Shown: in pieces, positions 26,534 through 37,000 of the stretch
Layout of the letters: every line of letters begins with the position of its first letter
How positions within the stretch are numbered: position 1 is the stretch's first letter
Assembly: GCA_037379885.1 (NCBI GenBank)
Contig: JARRJC010000013.1
Location: 22,268 to 86,267, forward strand
DNA from: Limibacillus sp.
GTDB taxonomy: Bacteria; Pseudomonadota; Alphaproteobacteria; Kiloniellales; CECT-8803
Reading direction: 5' to 3'
Length of the DNA stretch: 64,000 nucleotides
The notes under the pieces: model-generated
Told to the model about the DNA's origin: nothing
What the model saw: only the letters and a program-made list of their open reading frames with translations
The model's database searches: none
Translations under genes and position numbers: made by a program

Positions 26534-28570
26534 ATGCGCACCCGCCCTCTCGAACTTCTCACCGCCTGCCTTCTCGCCAGCGTCCTGCTTGGCGGAGGGG
26601 CGCTTTCCCAGCCGGGCCAACTCCGGGCCGAGAACAATATGGAGAAGGCGGGCCCAACCCTCGCCGCCTCGGCGGTGGTGCAGGCCGCCCTTGATCTCGC
26701 CGATGAAGGCAAGCTCCGCGATGCCCAGGTTTTGCTGGGGCCGCTGAACGAGCCCTTGCTGGAGAGCTACCTGCTCTGGCGTGCGGCCGTCGCCGACAGC
26801 GAAGAGCCGAGCTTTTCCGAACTCTCCGCCTTTCTCGCCCGGCATCCCGGCTGGCCCTATGAAAGCTCGCTCGTCGCCGAGGCCGAGAAGCGCCTTCACG
26901 AGGGCTCAGCGATCCTGGACGATGCCGGTCTCGCTGGCTGGTTCCAGGCGCATCCGCCGGTCAGCACCGAAGGCGCGCTTCTGGCCCTGGAACTCCATCA
27001 GCGCCGCGGCGAGACGGACGCCCTGAAGACGCGCCTGGTTCAGACATGGCGGTCCCACTCGCTCGACGCGGAGCAGGAACGCCTGCTGCTCAGCCGCTAC
27101 GGCAACCTGCTGACCCGGGACGACAATCTGGCGCGCCTGGAAACGCTCCTCTGGCGGCGCGATCAGGCCGGGGCCAAACGTCAGGCGAACCGTCTCGGCA
27201 GCGGCTATCCCGAGTTGGCCGAGGCGCGGCTGCGGCTCGCCTTGAATCAGGTCGGCGTGGACGCAGCCATTCGCGCCGTTCCGGAGAGCCTCCAGAACGA
27301 CCCCGGCCTGCTCTACGAGCGGGCGGACTGGCGCTTGCGGCGCAACCGCGTGGAGGGGGTGGTGGAGATTCTCGATCCCCCGCCCGCCGACCTCGGCGAT
27401 GCGGAGCGCTGGTGGCGCATGCGCCACTGGGCCGCGCGCGAAGCTCTCGACGAGGGGCGCATCGACCTCGCCTACCGCCTCTCGATCAACCATGGGATGG
27501 ACCGGGGTCTCGGCTTCGCTCAGGGCGAGTGGCTGGCCGGCTGGCTGGCGCTGCGCTATCAGGACAAGCCCGCTCTCGCGCTGAGCCACTTCGAGACGCT
27601 CTATGAGAACGTCGGCACACCCATCAGCCTGGGCCGCGCCGCCTACTGGGCCGGGCGGGCCGCCGCGGCGGCGGGAGATGCCGAAAAGGCGAAAGCCTGG
27701 TATCTGAAGGCAGCCGAGCAGACCACAACCTTCTACGGGCAGTTGGGCGCCGCGGAGGCGGGCATCCGGCAGCTCCGGGTCTGGCCCGTGACGGCCGAAG
27801 CGCCGGGCGCCACGGCGGAAGGCCGCAGCGCCTTCGAGGCGACCGACCGAGTGCAGCTTATCCGCAGCCTCGCCCGCTACCAGGAGAACGACCGGATCAA
27901 TGCCTTCCTGGTCGGACTGCGCGACGAGGCGAAGACGCCCGAGGCCTATCGCATGGTGGCCGAACTGGCCCTGGACGCGGAGCGTCCCGACCTGGCGCTG
28001 CTGACCGCCAAGACGGCCCAGACCGAGAACATCTATCTGGCCGATTTCCTTTACCCGACCCCGCCGGTGGCCCCGGTCGACATGACCAGCCTCGCCGGAA
28101 CGCCTGAGCCCGCTCTGGTGCTGGGCCTGATCCGGCAGGAGAGTCTCTTCAACAAGAAAGCGGTAAGCCGGGTCGGCGCGCGCGGCCTGATGCAGTTGAT
28201 GCCCGGCACCGCCAAGCGGACCGCGCCCAAGGCGGGGCTGCGCTACGACTCCGCACGGCTGACCGAGGACCCCGACTACAACGTCGCCCTCGGGCGGCAC
28301 TATCTGGCCGAGATGCTGGAGCGCTACGACGGTCAGCACATTCTGGCGATCGCCGCCTACAACGCCGGACCGGGCCGGGTCGACGAATGGCTGGAGCGTT
28401 TCGGCGCGCCGCCCTCCGACCCTTACGGGGCCATCGACTGGATCGAGCGCATCCCGTTCTATGAGACCCGAAACTACGTTCAGCGCGTGTTGGAGGCCAT
28501 GGTGGTCTATCGCCAGCGCCTTCAGCCTGGCGAGCAATACGCCCTGTTGTTGCCCGACGCGCTTCGATAA
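26534..28570 (+). CDS. slt: Soluble lytic murein transglycosylase
   Basis: A 678-residue periplasmic enzyme that cleaves glycan strands to 1,6-anhydro ends. A signal peptide (residues 1 to about 27) is followed by a long alpha-helical superhelix, as in Slt70. The C-terminal SLT catalytic domain has GLIRQESLFNKKAVSRVGARG (catalytic Glu), LMQLMPGTAK and AIAAYNAGPGRVDEW. The frame opens at 26450, but the signal peptide fixes the start at ATG 26534 (or GTG 26531), with CAGGAG 9-12 bases upstream. Confidence 0.92.
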   Translation: MRTRPLELLTACLLASVLLGGGALSQPGQLRAENNMEKAGPTLAASAVVQAALDLADEGKLRDAQVLLGPLNEPLLESYLLWRAAVADSEEPSFSELSAFLARHPGWPYESSLVAEAEKRLHEGSAILDDAGLAGWFQAHPPVSTEGALLALELHQRRGETDALKTRLVQTWRSHSLDAEQERLLLSRYGNLLTRDDNLARLETLLWRRDQAGAKRQANRLGSGYPELAEARLRLALNQVGVDAAIRAVPESLQNDPGLLYERADWRLRRNRVEGVVEILDPPPADLGDAERWWRMRHWAAREALDEGRIDLAYRLSINHGMDRGLGFAQGEWLAGWLALRYQDKPALALSHFETLYENVGTPISLGRAAYWAGRAAAAAGDAEKAKAWYLKAAEQTTTFYGQLGAAEAGIRQLRVWPVTAEAPGATAEGRSAFEATDRVQLIRSLARYQENDRINAFLVGLRDEAKTPEAYRMVAELALDAERPDLALLTAKTAQTENIYLADFLYPTPPVAPVDMTSLAGTPEPALVLGLIRQESLFNKKAVSRVGARGLMQLMPGTAKRTAPKAGLRYDSARLTEDPDYNVALGRHYLAEMLERYDGQHILAIAAYNAGPGRVDEWLERFGAPPSDPYGAIDWIERIPFYETRNYVQRVLEAMVVYRQRLQPGEQYALLLPDALR

Positions 28571-28629
28571 CCTTTCGTCCTAAGCTGTGACGACAGCTCA
28601 GCTGTGACGACACCTCTGGGAGCCGAGCC

Positions 28630-29328
28630 ATGAGCGATGAGTCCTGGGCCGACAAGAAGGCCTGTGTTTTTGATGCCTACGGCACCTTGTTCGACGTGCA
28701 CTCCGCGGCCTCCAAGCTCGCCGAGCGCATCGGCACCAACAGCGAGGCGCTCTCCAACCTCTGGCGTCAGAAGCAGCTGGAGTACACCTGGCTGCGCGCG
28801 CTGATGCCCGCTCATGTCGATTTCTGGAAGGTGACCGGCGATGCCCTGGACTTCGCCATGGAAGCCTACGGCCTGACCAGCCAGGAGCTGCGGGACGACC
28901 TCATGGAGCTCTATCTCCGGCTCGACGCCTATCCCGAGGTGCCGGACTGCCTGAAGCGGCTGAAAGAGGCCGGGATCAAGACCGCGATCCTTTCCAACGG
29001 AGAGCCGCGCATGTTGAGCTCCGCGGTGGACTCCGCGGGCCTGGCGTCCCTGCTGGACGAGAACCTCTCCGTCGAGGAAGTCGGGGTCTTCAAGCCCCAT
29101 CCCAAGGTCTACCAACTGGCCGTCGACAGGCTGGGGGTGAAACCCTCTGAGATTTGCTTTGTCTCCTCCAACGCCTGGGATGCAGCCGGGGCCGCGCATT
29201 TCGGCTTTTCCGTCTGCTGGCTCAACCGTTTCGCCAAGCAGTGGGAGAAGCTGCCCGGCGAGCCCAAGGCCGTGATCCACACGCTGGACGAACTGCCCCT
29301 GCCGCTGCGCGAAGAGAACGGGGACTGA
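28630..29328 (+). CDS. Haloacid dehalogenase, type II
   Basis: A 232-residue HAD-superfamily enzyme of the L-2-haloacid dehalogenase class. Nucleophile Asp15 lies in CVFDAYGTLFDVHSAA, and the later motifs are ILSNGEPRML, KPHPKVYQLAVD and FVSSNAWDAAGAAHFGF, the last typical of this class. It hydrolyses carbon-halogen bonds in relatives, though some members act on phosphates. No haloacid transporter or regulator is nearby. It precedes the hydrolase gene by three bases. Confidence 0.88.
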   Translation: MSDESWADKKACVFDAYGTLFDVHSAASKLAERIGTNSEALSNLWRQKQLEYTWLRALMPAHVDFWKVTGDALDFAMEAYGLTSQELRDDLMELYLRLDAYPEVPDCLKRLKEAGIKTAILSNGEPRMLSSAVDSAGLASLLDENLSVEEVGVFKPHPKVYQLAVDRLGVKPSEICFVSSNAWDAAGAAHFGFSVCWLNRFAKQWEKLPGEPKAVIHTLDELPLPLREENGD

Positions 29329-29331
29329 GAC

Positions 29332-30249
29332 TTGTCGGGTCCGGAAGGCGCGCTGGAGATACCCGAGGGCCCGAAGGTCTGGCGCATAGCCATGCGCGAC
29401 GGCCTCACCCTCCATGTCGAGGAGTGGGGCTCCCGCCGGGCCGAAGGAACGCCTCTGCTCTGCCTCAGCGGTCTGACCCGCAACGCCTGGGACTTCGAGA
29501 CGCTGGCGCGCCGTCATTCCGGCAAGCGGCGCGTGGTGACCTTCGATTTCCGGGGCCGGGGCCGCTCGGATTTCGATCCCGAGCCGCTCAACTACAATCC
29601 CCGGCAGTACCTGGAGGATATCCAGCAGGTTTGCGCGGCGCTCTGCCTGCACGGCTTCGTGGCGGTCGGCACCTCCATGGGGGGGCTGCTGACCTTCGGC
29701 CTGGGCGTGGTCATGCCCTCCGCCCTGCGCGGCGCGGTGATCAACGACATCGGCCCGGTCTACGAGTCCAGCGGCTTGCAGCGCATTCTCGACTACGTCG
29801 GCAGCGATCACCCAGTGGAGACCTGGGACGAAGCCCTGCGGACCCTAGAGGAGACCTTTCCCGAGGGCAGTTACCCGCGCGCCGACCGCGCGACCTGGAA
29901 CAAGATCGCCAAGACCTCCTTCAAGCGCGGCGGGGATGGGAAGCTCCATGCCTCCTGGGATGTGCGGATCGCCCAGGCGCTTACCGGGCAGGACGAGGGG
30001 GAGTTCGACCTTTGGGCCTTGTTCGAAAGCCTGAAGCCTCATCCGCTCCTGCTACTGCGCGGCGAGACCTCGGACCTCCTGAGCGAGGAGACCGCGGAAG
30101 AGATGGGCGAGCGGCACGGTAAGATGTCACTGGTCACTGTCGCCGGAACGCCGCATGCTCCTACCCTGGACGAGAGCGAAGCAATAAAGGCGATCGATGA
30201 CTTCCTTGATGAATGCGACAGAGCTGAGCGTCACCCTGACCGACATTGA
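29332..30249 (+). CDS. Alpha/beta hydrolase
   Basis: A 305-residue alpha/beta-hydrolase fold protein. The oxyanion region is LLCLSGLTRNAWDF, the nucleophile elbow is VGTSMGGLL, and the His lies in VAGTPHAPTLDE. The probable start is TTG at 29332, because relatives keep about 20 residues before DGLTLHVEEWG; ATG at 29392 would cut these off. The substrate is unknown. It is coupled to the dehalogenase (3-base gap) and overlaps the next gene by 53 bases. Confidence 0.82.
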   Translation: MSGPEGALEIPEGPKVWRIAMRDGLTLHVEEWGSRRAEGTPLLCLSGLTRNAWDFETLARRHSGKRRVVTFDFRGRGRSDFDPEPLNYNPRQYLEDIQQVCAALCLHGFVAVGTSMGGLLTFGLGVVMPSALRGAVINDIGPVYESSGLQRILDYVGSDHPVETWDEALRTLEETFPEGSYPRADRATWNKIAKTSFKRGGDGKLHASWDVRIAQALTGQDEGEFDLWALFESLKPHPLLLLRGETSDLLSEETAEEMGERHGKMSLVTVAGTPHAPTLDESEAIKAIDDFLDECDRAERHPDRH

Positions 30250-31204
30250 AGAAGCGGCGCGGCGGCTCGACGGCGTCGCGATCAGGACGCCACTTCTGAA
30301 CTTCGCGGCCCTGGACGAGCGGGTCGGCGGGCGCGTCCTCATCAAGCCGGAGATCCTGCAGCGCACCGGCTCTTTCAAGTTCAGAGGCGCCTACAACGCG
30401 CTCTCCCATCTTCCCGAAGACGCCCGGACGCGGGGAGTGGTCGCTTATTCCTCGGGCAACCACGCACAGGGGGTCTCCCTCGCCGCCAAGCTTCTGGGTA
30501 TACCGGCCACCATCATCATGCCCGGCGACTCACCAGAGATTAAAGTCGCGAACACAAAGGGTTATGGCGCGGAGGTCATCCACTACGACCGCTTCAACGA
30601 GTCGCGCGACATCATCGCCGAGAGGATTCAGCGCGAGCGAGGAAGCTACTTGATCCGCCCCTACGACGATCCCCGGATCATCGCGGGCCAAGGCACCTGT
30701 GGCCTGGAACTTGTGGACCAGGCGAAGGAGCGCGGCATCGGGCTCGACGCCGTTTTGACCTGCTGCGGCGGGGGCGGGCTGACGGCGGGCGTGGCGATCG
30801 CCGTCAAGTCGCAGCTCCCGGGCGTGGAGATGCATCTGGTCGAGCCGGCGGAGTTCGACGACACCGGGCGCTCGCTGAAGAGCGGCCAGGCGGAGCGGAA
30901 CGATCCCGCCGCCCGCTCGATCTGCGATGCGCTGCTCTCTCCGACTCCGGGTGAGATCACCCTGCCGATCAATCTTCAGATGGTGGACAGCGGCCTGGGC
31001 GTCACGGACGACGAGGTACGCAGCGCCATGGCTTATGCCTACCGGGTCTTGAAGCTGGTGGTGGAGCCCGGCGGCGCCGTGACCTTGGCCGCGCTCCTGG
31101 CGGGGCGGCTGCCGACCCGCGACCGCACGCTCGCGATCGTGCTTTCAGGGGGCAACGTCGACTGGCAGATGACGCAAGAAGCCCTCCAGCGCAGCAGCCT
31201 CTAA
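30197..31204 (+). CDS. Threonine/serine dehydratase family PLP enzyme
   Basis: A 335-residue fold-type II PLP enzyme. The PLP lysine is Lys61 in RTGSFKFRGAYNAL, the phosphate-binding glycine loop is CCGGGGLTAGVA, and SSGNHAQGVSLAAKLLG binds substrate carboxylate. The protein lacks the C-terminal ACT-like regulatory domain of biosynthetic IlvA, so it resembles catabolic threonine dehydratases, serine racemases or 3-hydroxyaspartate dehydratases. The start at ATG 30197 (AAGGCG upstream) lies inside the hydrolase gene. Confidence 0.88.
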   Translation: MTSLMNATELSVTLTDIEEAARRLDGVAIRTPLLNFAALDERVGGRVLIKPEILQRTGSFKFRGAYNALSHLPEDARTRGVVAYSSGNHAQGVSLAAKLLGIPATIIMPGDSPEIKVANTKGYGAEVIHYDRFNESRDIIAERIQRERGSYLIRPYDDPRIIAGQGTCGLELVDQAKERGIGLDAVLTCCGGGGLTAGVAIAVKSQLPGVEMHLVEPAEFDDTGRSLKSGQAERNDPAARSICDALLSPTPGEITLPINLQMVDSGLGVTDDEVRSAMAYAYRVLKLVVEPGGAVTLAALLAGRLPTRDRTLAIVLSGGNVDWQMTQEALQRSSL

Positions 31205-31267
31205 AGAGGCCAGCGCCGAAGGGCTTTCTAGGATCGAACGCCGGCGGCGTGAGCCGCCCGCCTGGAA

Positions 31268-31918
31268 TCAGGGCTTGCCGCTCAGACCCAGATCGCCAGA
31301 GGCCGGCTTATCGGTCTTGGTGTCCGCAGGCTTGGCGCTGCTGTCCGCGCCGTTGCCGGCAGGCTTGTCGGAAGAGACCCCAGACGACGCTGACGCCGAA
31401 GACGTTGGGGCCGAACTGCCACTGGACGCCGAACTGGACGCCGAACTTGAAGCAGAAGCCGAGGGCGCGGCGGCGGTTGCCTTGGGCTCTTCGATGCGGC
31501 GGCAAAGACCGTCGATGTAGGCGCCGGAGTCGATGGACAGGGACTTGTGCAGGACGTCGCCGTTCACCTTCGCAGTGGAGGTGATGGAGACGTTGGCCGC
31601 GTGGACCTCACCTTCCAGGTTGCCGGCGATCTTCACCTCGTCCGCGCGCACCGTTCCCTTCACCTTGGCGCCCTGCCCAATGGTGAGGCTGCGGCTCAAT
31701 ACATCGCCGGTCACCTGACCGTCGATCTGGATATCGCCGTCGGAATGGAGGTTGCCCGAGATTGTCAGGTCAGCCGAAATGATGGAGGGCACGCCGCCGA
31801 TCGAAGCGCGCGGCCGCTCGCCCGATGCGGGGCGGACGCCCTGTGACGCGGCGCTGCTGGAAGAAGAGCTGGAGGCGGGCGTTTCCGGACCGCCCGTGCC
31901 TTTGCCTTTGGAAAACAT
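31268..31918 (-). CDS. Bactofilin (polymer-forming cytoskeletal protein)
   Basis: A 216-residue protein with a Ser-rich N-terminus, a central right-handed beta-helix bactofilin domain (about residues 45-140: SIISADLTISGNLHSDGDIQ, QVTGDVLSRSLTIGQGAKVKG) and a long low-complexity Ser/Ala C-terminus. Bactofilins self-assemble without nucleotide and scaffold wall enzymes. It follows an M23 peptidase gene on the same strand across 255 bases; such pairs shape the cell wall in several bacteria. The tail, rich in Ser, Ala and Thr, is longer than usual. Confidence 0.92.
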   Translation of the reverse strand: MFSKGKGTGGPETPASSSSSSSAASQGVRPASGERPRASIGGVPSIISADLTISGNLHSDGDIQIDGQVTGDVLSRSLTIGQGAKVKGTVRADEVKIAGNLEGEVHAANVSITSTAKVNGDVLHKSLSIDSGAYIDGLCRRIEEPKATAAAPSASASSSASSSASSGSSAPTSSASASSGVSSDKPAGNGADSSAKPADTKTDKPASGDLGLSGKP

Positions 31919-32173
31919 GATCTCACTACCTCAATGCTGCTGCGGATGTCTTTGCCTTTGGCCCGCTAGCCCGTTCTTATATGGAAGCCCTCCGCCTGTT
32001 CGGCCCGGCATCCGCCGGAGAGGAGGCTTCCTTATTGCTCAAGAATGATAACAGAGCCCTTGCCCATCTGTGCAGTGGAGTCTGCCGTCCATCAGAACTT
32101 TTTTGCGAAAGAACTGCATCAAGGCAAAGCGACTAAATTTATATTCTTCAGTTAGTTGAACGTAATTCTTCCA

Positions 32174-33778
32174 CTAACCTTTGAAAAGGTGCCGTCCCGC
32201 TTCCAGGAAATTGTCGGGGTTCAGCGGCCGGCCGTCCAACCGCACTTCGTAGTGCAGGTGAGGACCGGTGCTGCGGCCCGAGGAGCCTACGGTCCCGATG
32301 ACCTGACGGAACCCGATCTTGTCGCCCTTCTCCACCGAAATCTTCCTCAAGTGGCCGTAGCGGGTGACGATGCCAAACCCATGGTCGATCTCGATGAAGC
32401 GGCCATAGCCGCCGTTCCAGTTCGCGAAGGTGACCACGCCGGGGGCCGGCGCCAGGATCTCGGTCCCGGTCGGCGCGCCCATGTCGAGGCCCTCGTGATG
32501 AGAGCGGGCGTTCTTGACCGGATCGATGCGCGGACCGAAGGTCGAGTTCACCTTGTAAGCATTCAGCGGCGGCGCGAGCGGCAGCACGGTCGCCAGATGG
32601 CGCAGCGTCTCCCAACGGCGCAGGTGAAGGTCCAGCAGGGAGAGCGCGGCGTCGAAGGTCTCGTCGCTGTGCGGGTCCATCTCCTCGTAGGGGATGAAGG
32701 GACCGCCCGTACCGGAGAGGTCGCCATCGGCGACGCGGTCGACCAACTTGTCGATCTTGATGCCGGTCAGCTTCATGGCCCGCTCGAAATCGCCGATCGA
32801 GCTCAAGGTGCGCTCGGTCATCTTGGCGACGAGGTCGAGCTGGCGCTGTTCATAAGAAGAAAGCTTGGTCTCCAGCGAGACCACCTTGTACTGCAGGGCG
32901 TCCCGCTCTTCCGCGAGGCGGCGCCGCGCCTGACGGGAGTCGTCATGAACCCGCTGCAGGCGCGCCACAACTTCGTTCAGCTCCACGATACGCTGGTCGG
33001 CATTGGCCTGATGCTTCTCGAGCCCTGCGATTTCCTCTTGAAGGCGGCTGCGCTCCTCGACGAGAGCGACACGCTCCGCGTCCGTCTGCTGCAGGTCTTC
33101 GGAGAGTTCGCCCAGTTCGTTCTGCAGCGCCTTCTTGCCTTCGACGGTCGAGGCCAACTCGGCTTCGATCTCGTCCATGCGCCGCACCAGCTTGCTGCGG
33201 GCGTCGTCCAGTTCCGCGCGCTCGGCCTTGGTGTCTTCCAAGAGCAGCTTCATGGAGGTGACCTGGGTCTCCAGCATGGCGTTCTGCTCGGCCACCTCGA
33301 TGAGTTCGTCGCCGAAGCTGCTCAGCCGCTGCTTCAGGGCGTCGCGCGCGAGCATCATGCGGGCACGCTCGGTCTCGGTGAGGTTCAGGCCGTCGCCAAC
33401 CGTGTCGAGCGATCCGGCGTCTTTCGTGCCGCCCTCTTCCAGCATTGCCAGCAGCACGGTCTGGTTCTGCTCCAGTCCCTCAACGATGCGATCGTATTGC
33501 TGCTGGTACTCGCCGACCTCGGCCAGCAGGTTCACGTATTCCCGCTGATGGCGCTCAATCTCCTCCTCGCGCTCGGCCAGCAGAGTGCTGGAGAGCAGCG
33601 TGACGCCGGTGGTCGAGAGCCCCCAGATGAACAGGGCGCTCAGAACCGCCACGCCCTGAAGCTGGCGCTTCTGGCTGACGCGGAGAAAGGTTACCTGACC
33701 GTTGGAACGGAAATAGACTTCCCTGTCGGGAAAGAGGCGGTCGACCCAGTCACGTACGCGGCTGAGAGTGTCCCTCAT
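32174..33778 (-). CDS. M23 family peptidoglycan endopeptidase with coiled coil
   Basis: A 534-residue membrane-anchored protein. A short cytoplasmic N-terminus is followed by a membrane helix (GVAVLSALFIWGLSTTGVTL, near residue 45). A long coiled coil runs from about 65 to 320 (many Glu/Leu/Arg heptads). The C-terminal LytM/M23 domain has the zinc ligands HHEGLDMGAP and GPHLHYEV. It should cut peptide cross-links in the periplasm. ATG 33778 has AAAGGA upstream; an earlier in-frame start lacks support. It is paired with the bactofilin gene. Confidence 0.92.
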   Translation of the reverse strand: MRDTLSRVRDWVDRLFPDREVYFRSNGQVTFLRVSQKRQLQGVAVLSALFIWGLSTTGVTLLSSTLLAEREEEIERHQREYVNLLAEVGEYQQQYDRIVEGLEQNQTVLLAMLEEGGTKDAGSLDTVGDGLNLTETERARMMLARDALKQRLSSFGDELIEVAEQNAMLETQVTSMKLLLEDTKAERAELDDARSKLVRRMDEIEAELASTVEGKKALQNELGELSEDLQQTDAERVALVEERSRLQEEIAGLEKHQANADQRIVELNEVVARLQRVHDDSRQARRRLAEERDALQYKVVSLETKLSSYEQRQLDLVAKMTERTLSSIGDFERAMKLTGIKIDKLVDRVADGDLSGTGGPFIPYEEMDPHSDETFDAALSLLDLHLRRWETLRHLATVLPLAPPLNAYKVNSTFGPRIDPVKNARSHHEGLDMGAPTGTEILAPAPGVVTFANWNGGYGRFIEIDHGFGIVTRYGHLRKISVEKGDKIGFRQVIGTVGSSGRSTGPHLHYEVRLDGRPLNPDNFLEAGRHLFKG

Positions 33779-34056
33779 GCATTCCTTTCGGCAGCTCGCC
33801 AACGCTTTACTTGCGCCGCGGCGCCATCCCTCTTCTGTTTAACCTTCGGGGACGCGATAAGAGCTTGTCGCCCTCTTGTCCCGACCGTATTGATCGTGTT
33901 CTTCGATCTTCGCTTCCCCGCCGCACGCCCGTTGATTCTTTTTTTCGGCGTCGGTGCCGTGGTGAACCCACGTATGATGACGGCGCGAAGTTAACGATTT
34001 CTGATGCGCCGTTCAAGGGGTAAGAACATTGGCTCAGACCAGGGGTCGTAAAGCCC

Positions 34057-37000
34057 TCAATGGAAATCGCGGGAGCGGTAAAGCTTTTCCTTGCGGGGGG
34101 CTGTGCGGGGGGCTGTGTCGCGCTGATCCCGGGTCGGCCGGCGCACCTCGTCCGCCCGCGCCAAGGCGCCCTTCATAGTCTTGCCGGAGGCCGCGACTCC
34201 GCCCTCTTCCTCCAGACGCCGGAGCCGGGGCGAGAGGTCGTAAAGGCGTTCCGCGACCAGATGGATCACCAGACCCTCCTTCTGCACCCGGCCGCTGACA
34301 CCCAAGAGGCTCGCCTTCAGCACGGTGGCGCGGTTGGCCTCGAAGACGCGCGGCCAGACCACGATGTTGGCCACGCCCCGCTCGTCCTCCAGCGTGGCGA
34401 AGATCACGCCGCTGGCGGTGCCGGGGCGCTGGCGCACCAGCACCAGGCCGCAGAGCTTGAGGCGCGCGCCGTCCTTCACCTCCCGCAGCGCGCTGCTGTC
34501 GCGCCAGCCCTCGGCGCTCAAGGCCTCACGGAGGAAGCTCATGGGATGGGCGCGCAGGGAAAGCCGCAAGCTGGCGTAGTCCTCCACCACCTCCTGGCCC
34601 GCTGCCAGATCGGGCAGCGCGACGGCCGGCTCTTCGCCCCGGTCCTCCTCGCCCGCCGCGGCAAAAAGCGGCAGGGGCCGGGCATCGGGCAATCCCTTGA
34701 TCTGCCAGAGCGCCTGACGCCGCCCGATCCCCAGGGAAGCGAAAGCATCGGCGCGGGCCAGGGCGTCGAGCGCGCGGGCGCCCAGCCCGGCGCGCCGCCA
34801 GAGCCCCTGGATGTCCGCATAGCCGTTCTCCCGCGCGGCCACCAGCCGGCGCGCTTCCGCCTCGGGCAGCCCCTTCACCTGCCGCAGGCCCAGACGCAAC
34901 GCGAGCCCGGATTCCCCGCCAGGCTCCAGCGTGCAGTCCCAGGCGCTGGCGTTGACGTCCACAGCCCGCACCGCCACGCCATGTTCACGGGCGTCGCGCA
35001 CGATCTGCGCGGGGGCGTAGAAGCCCATGGGCTGGCTGTTCAGCAGCGCGGCGGCGAAAACCTCGGGATGGTGGTGCTTCATCCAGGCCGAGACATAGAC
35101 CAGCAGCGCGAAGGAAGCCGCGTGGCTCTCCGGAAAGCCATAGGTGCCGAAGCCCTCTATCTGCTTGAAGCAGCGCTCGGCGAACGCCTCTTCGTAGCCG
35201 CGCTCGACCATGCCCCGGACCAGCTTCTCGCCGAAGGTGTGAATCGTGCCGACCCGCTTGAAGGTCGCCATGGCCCGGCGCAACTGATCGGCTTCCGAGG
35301 GGGTGAATCCGGCGGCAACGATGGCGATTTTCATGGCCTGCTCCTGGAACAAGGGCACGCCCAGCGTCTTACCCAGCACTTCGCGCAACTCCTCGGAGGG
35401 GAAGGATACCTCCTCCTCCCCACGGCGGCGGCGCAGGTAAGGATGCACCATGTCGCCCTGGATCGGCCCGGGCCTGACGATCGCGACCTCGATCACCAGA
35501 TCATAGAAGCTGCGGGGCTTGAGGCGGGGCAGCATGGTCATCTGCGCCCGGCTCTCGACCTGGAACACGCCCAGGCTGTCGGCGCGGCAAAGCATGTCGT
35601 AGACCGCCGGGTCCTCCGCCGGCACGCTGGCCAGGCCGTAGCGCCGCCCCTTGTGCTCGGCCAGCATCGCAAAGCCGCGCTTCAGACAGGTCAGCATGCC
35701 CAGCGCCAGCACGTCGATCTTCAGGATGCCGAGCGCATCCAGGTCGTCCTTGTCCCACTCGATCACCGTGCGGTTCTCCATGGCCGCGTTCTCGATGGGC
35801 ACCAGTTGGCGAAGGGGCCCTTTCGTGATGACGAAGCCGCCGACATGCTGGGACAGGTGGCGCGGAAAGCCGATCAGCGCGCGCACCAGCGCCAGGGTCT
35901 GCCGGATGCGCGGAGCCTGCGGATCTAGGCCGACCTCGGCCAGGCCCTCCTCACCCACGCCCTCCTTGCTCCAGCCCCAGACGCTCTCGGCCAGCGCCGC
36001 AATGCTGTCGGCGGAAAGCCCCATGACCTTGCCTACCTCTCGCAGCGCGCCGCGCGTGCGGTAGCAGATCACGGTCGCGGCAAGCCCGGCCCGGTCGCGG
36101 CCATAGGTCTCGTAGATGTACTGGATCACCTCCTCGCGCCGCTCGTGTTCGAAGTCCACGTCGATGTCGGGCGGTTCGTCGCGTTCCTTGCTGACGAAAC
36201 GCTCGAAGAGCAGGTTCATGCGCGCGGGATCGACCGCCGTGATGCCCAGGCAATAGCAGACCGCGGAGTTCGCGGCGGAGCCCCGGCCCTGGCAGAGGAT
36301 GCCGCGCGAGCGGGCGAAGGCGACGATGTCGCGCACGGTCAGGAAGTAGGGCTCATAAGCAAGCTCACCGATCAAGGTCAGCTCGTAGTCGAGTTGCTTG
36401 CGGACCTTGTCCGGCAGCCCACCGGGATAGCGCTCCGCCGCCCCCGCCCAGGTCAGGCGGGCCAGACGCTCCGCGGCCGAGGTGCCGTCGGGGGCCACCT
36501 CGTCTGGATACTCATAACGCAGTTGTTCTAAATTAAAATCAATGAGTTCAGGTATTTTCTTCGCATTTTGGATCGCCTCTGGGAAGGCTGCGAAAAGCCG
36601 CTCCATCTCCTCCGGCGGCTTCAAGTGCCGCTCGGCGTTGGCTGAGAGACGGAAGCCCGCCTCCTCCAGCCGGCAGCCCTCGCGGATACAGGTCACCACG
36701 TCCAGCAGCGGCTTGCGTTCAGGCGCGTGCAGGCGCGCGTCGTTGCTGGCGAGAAGCCCCGCCCCGCAGCCAGCCGCGAGCTGAGCCAGCGCAGCAAGGC
36801 GCCGCTGGTCGCCCGGCTCGTAGAGCAGGCTGGCGGTCAGGAAGACCTCACCGGGCCGGGCCGCCGCCAAGCCGCCAAGGAAGCTGACGAAGTCCACATC
36901 GCCGTCATCCGGCGGCTGAACCAATAGCACCTGCCTTTCGCCAAGCGTCTCCAGGTCCGCCCGCCAGAGCAGGCAGCCGCCCTTCTCCGCCCGCCGCTTG

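Noticed and set aside
34011..34027. Palindrome GTTC-N9-GAAC near the dnaE2 3' end as a second LexA box
   Set aside because: Alphaproteobacterial LexA needs a direct repeat GTTC with 7-base spacing; this is inverted with 9 and lies downstream of the gene.
34060..34160. Insertion sequence between the M23 gene and dnaE2
   Set aside because: No transposase frame, terminal inverted repeats or target duplication could be seen in the 278-base gap.
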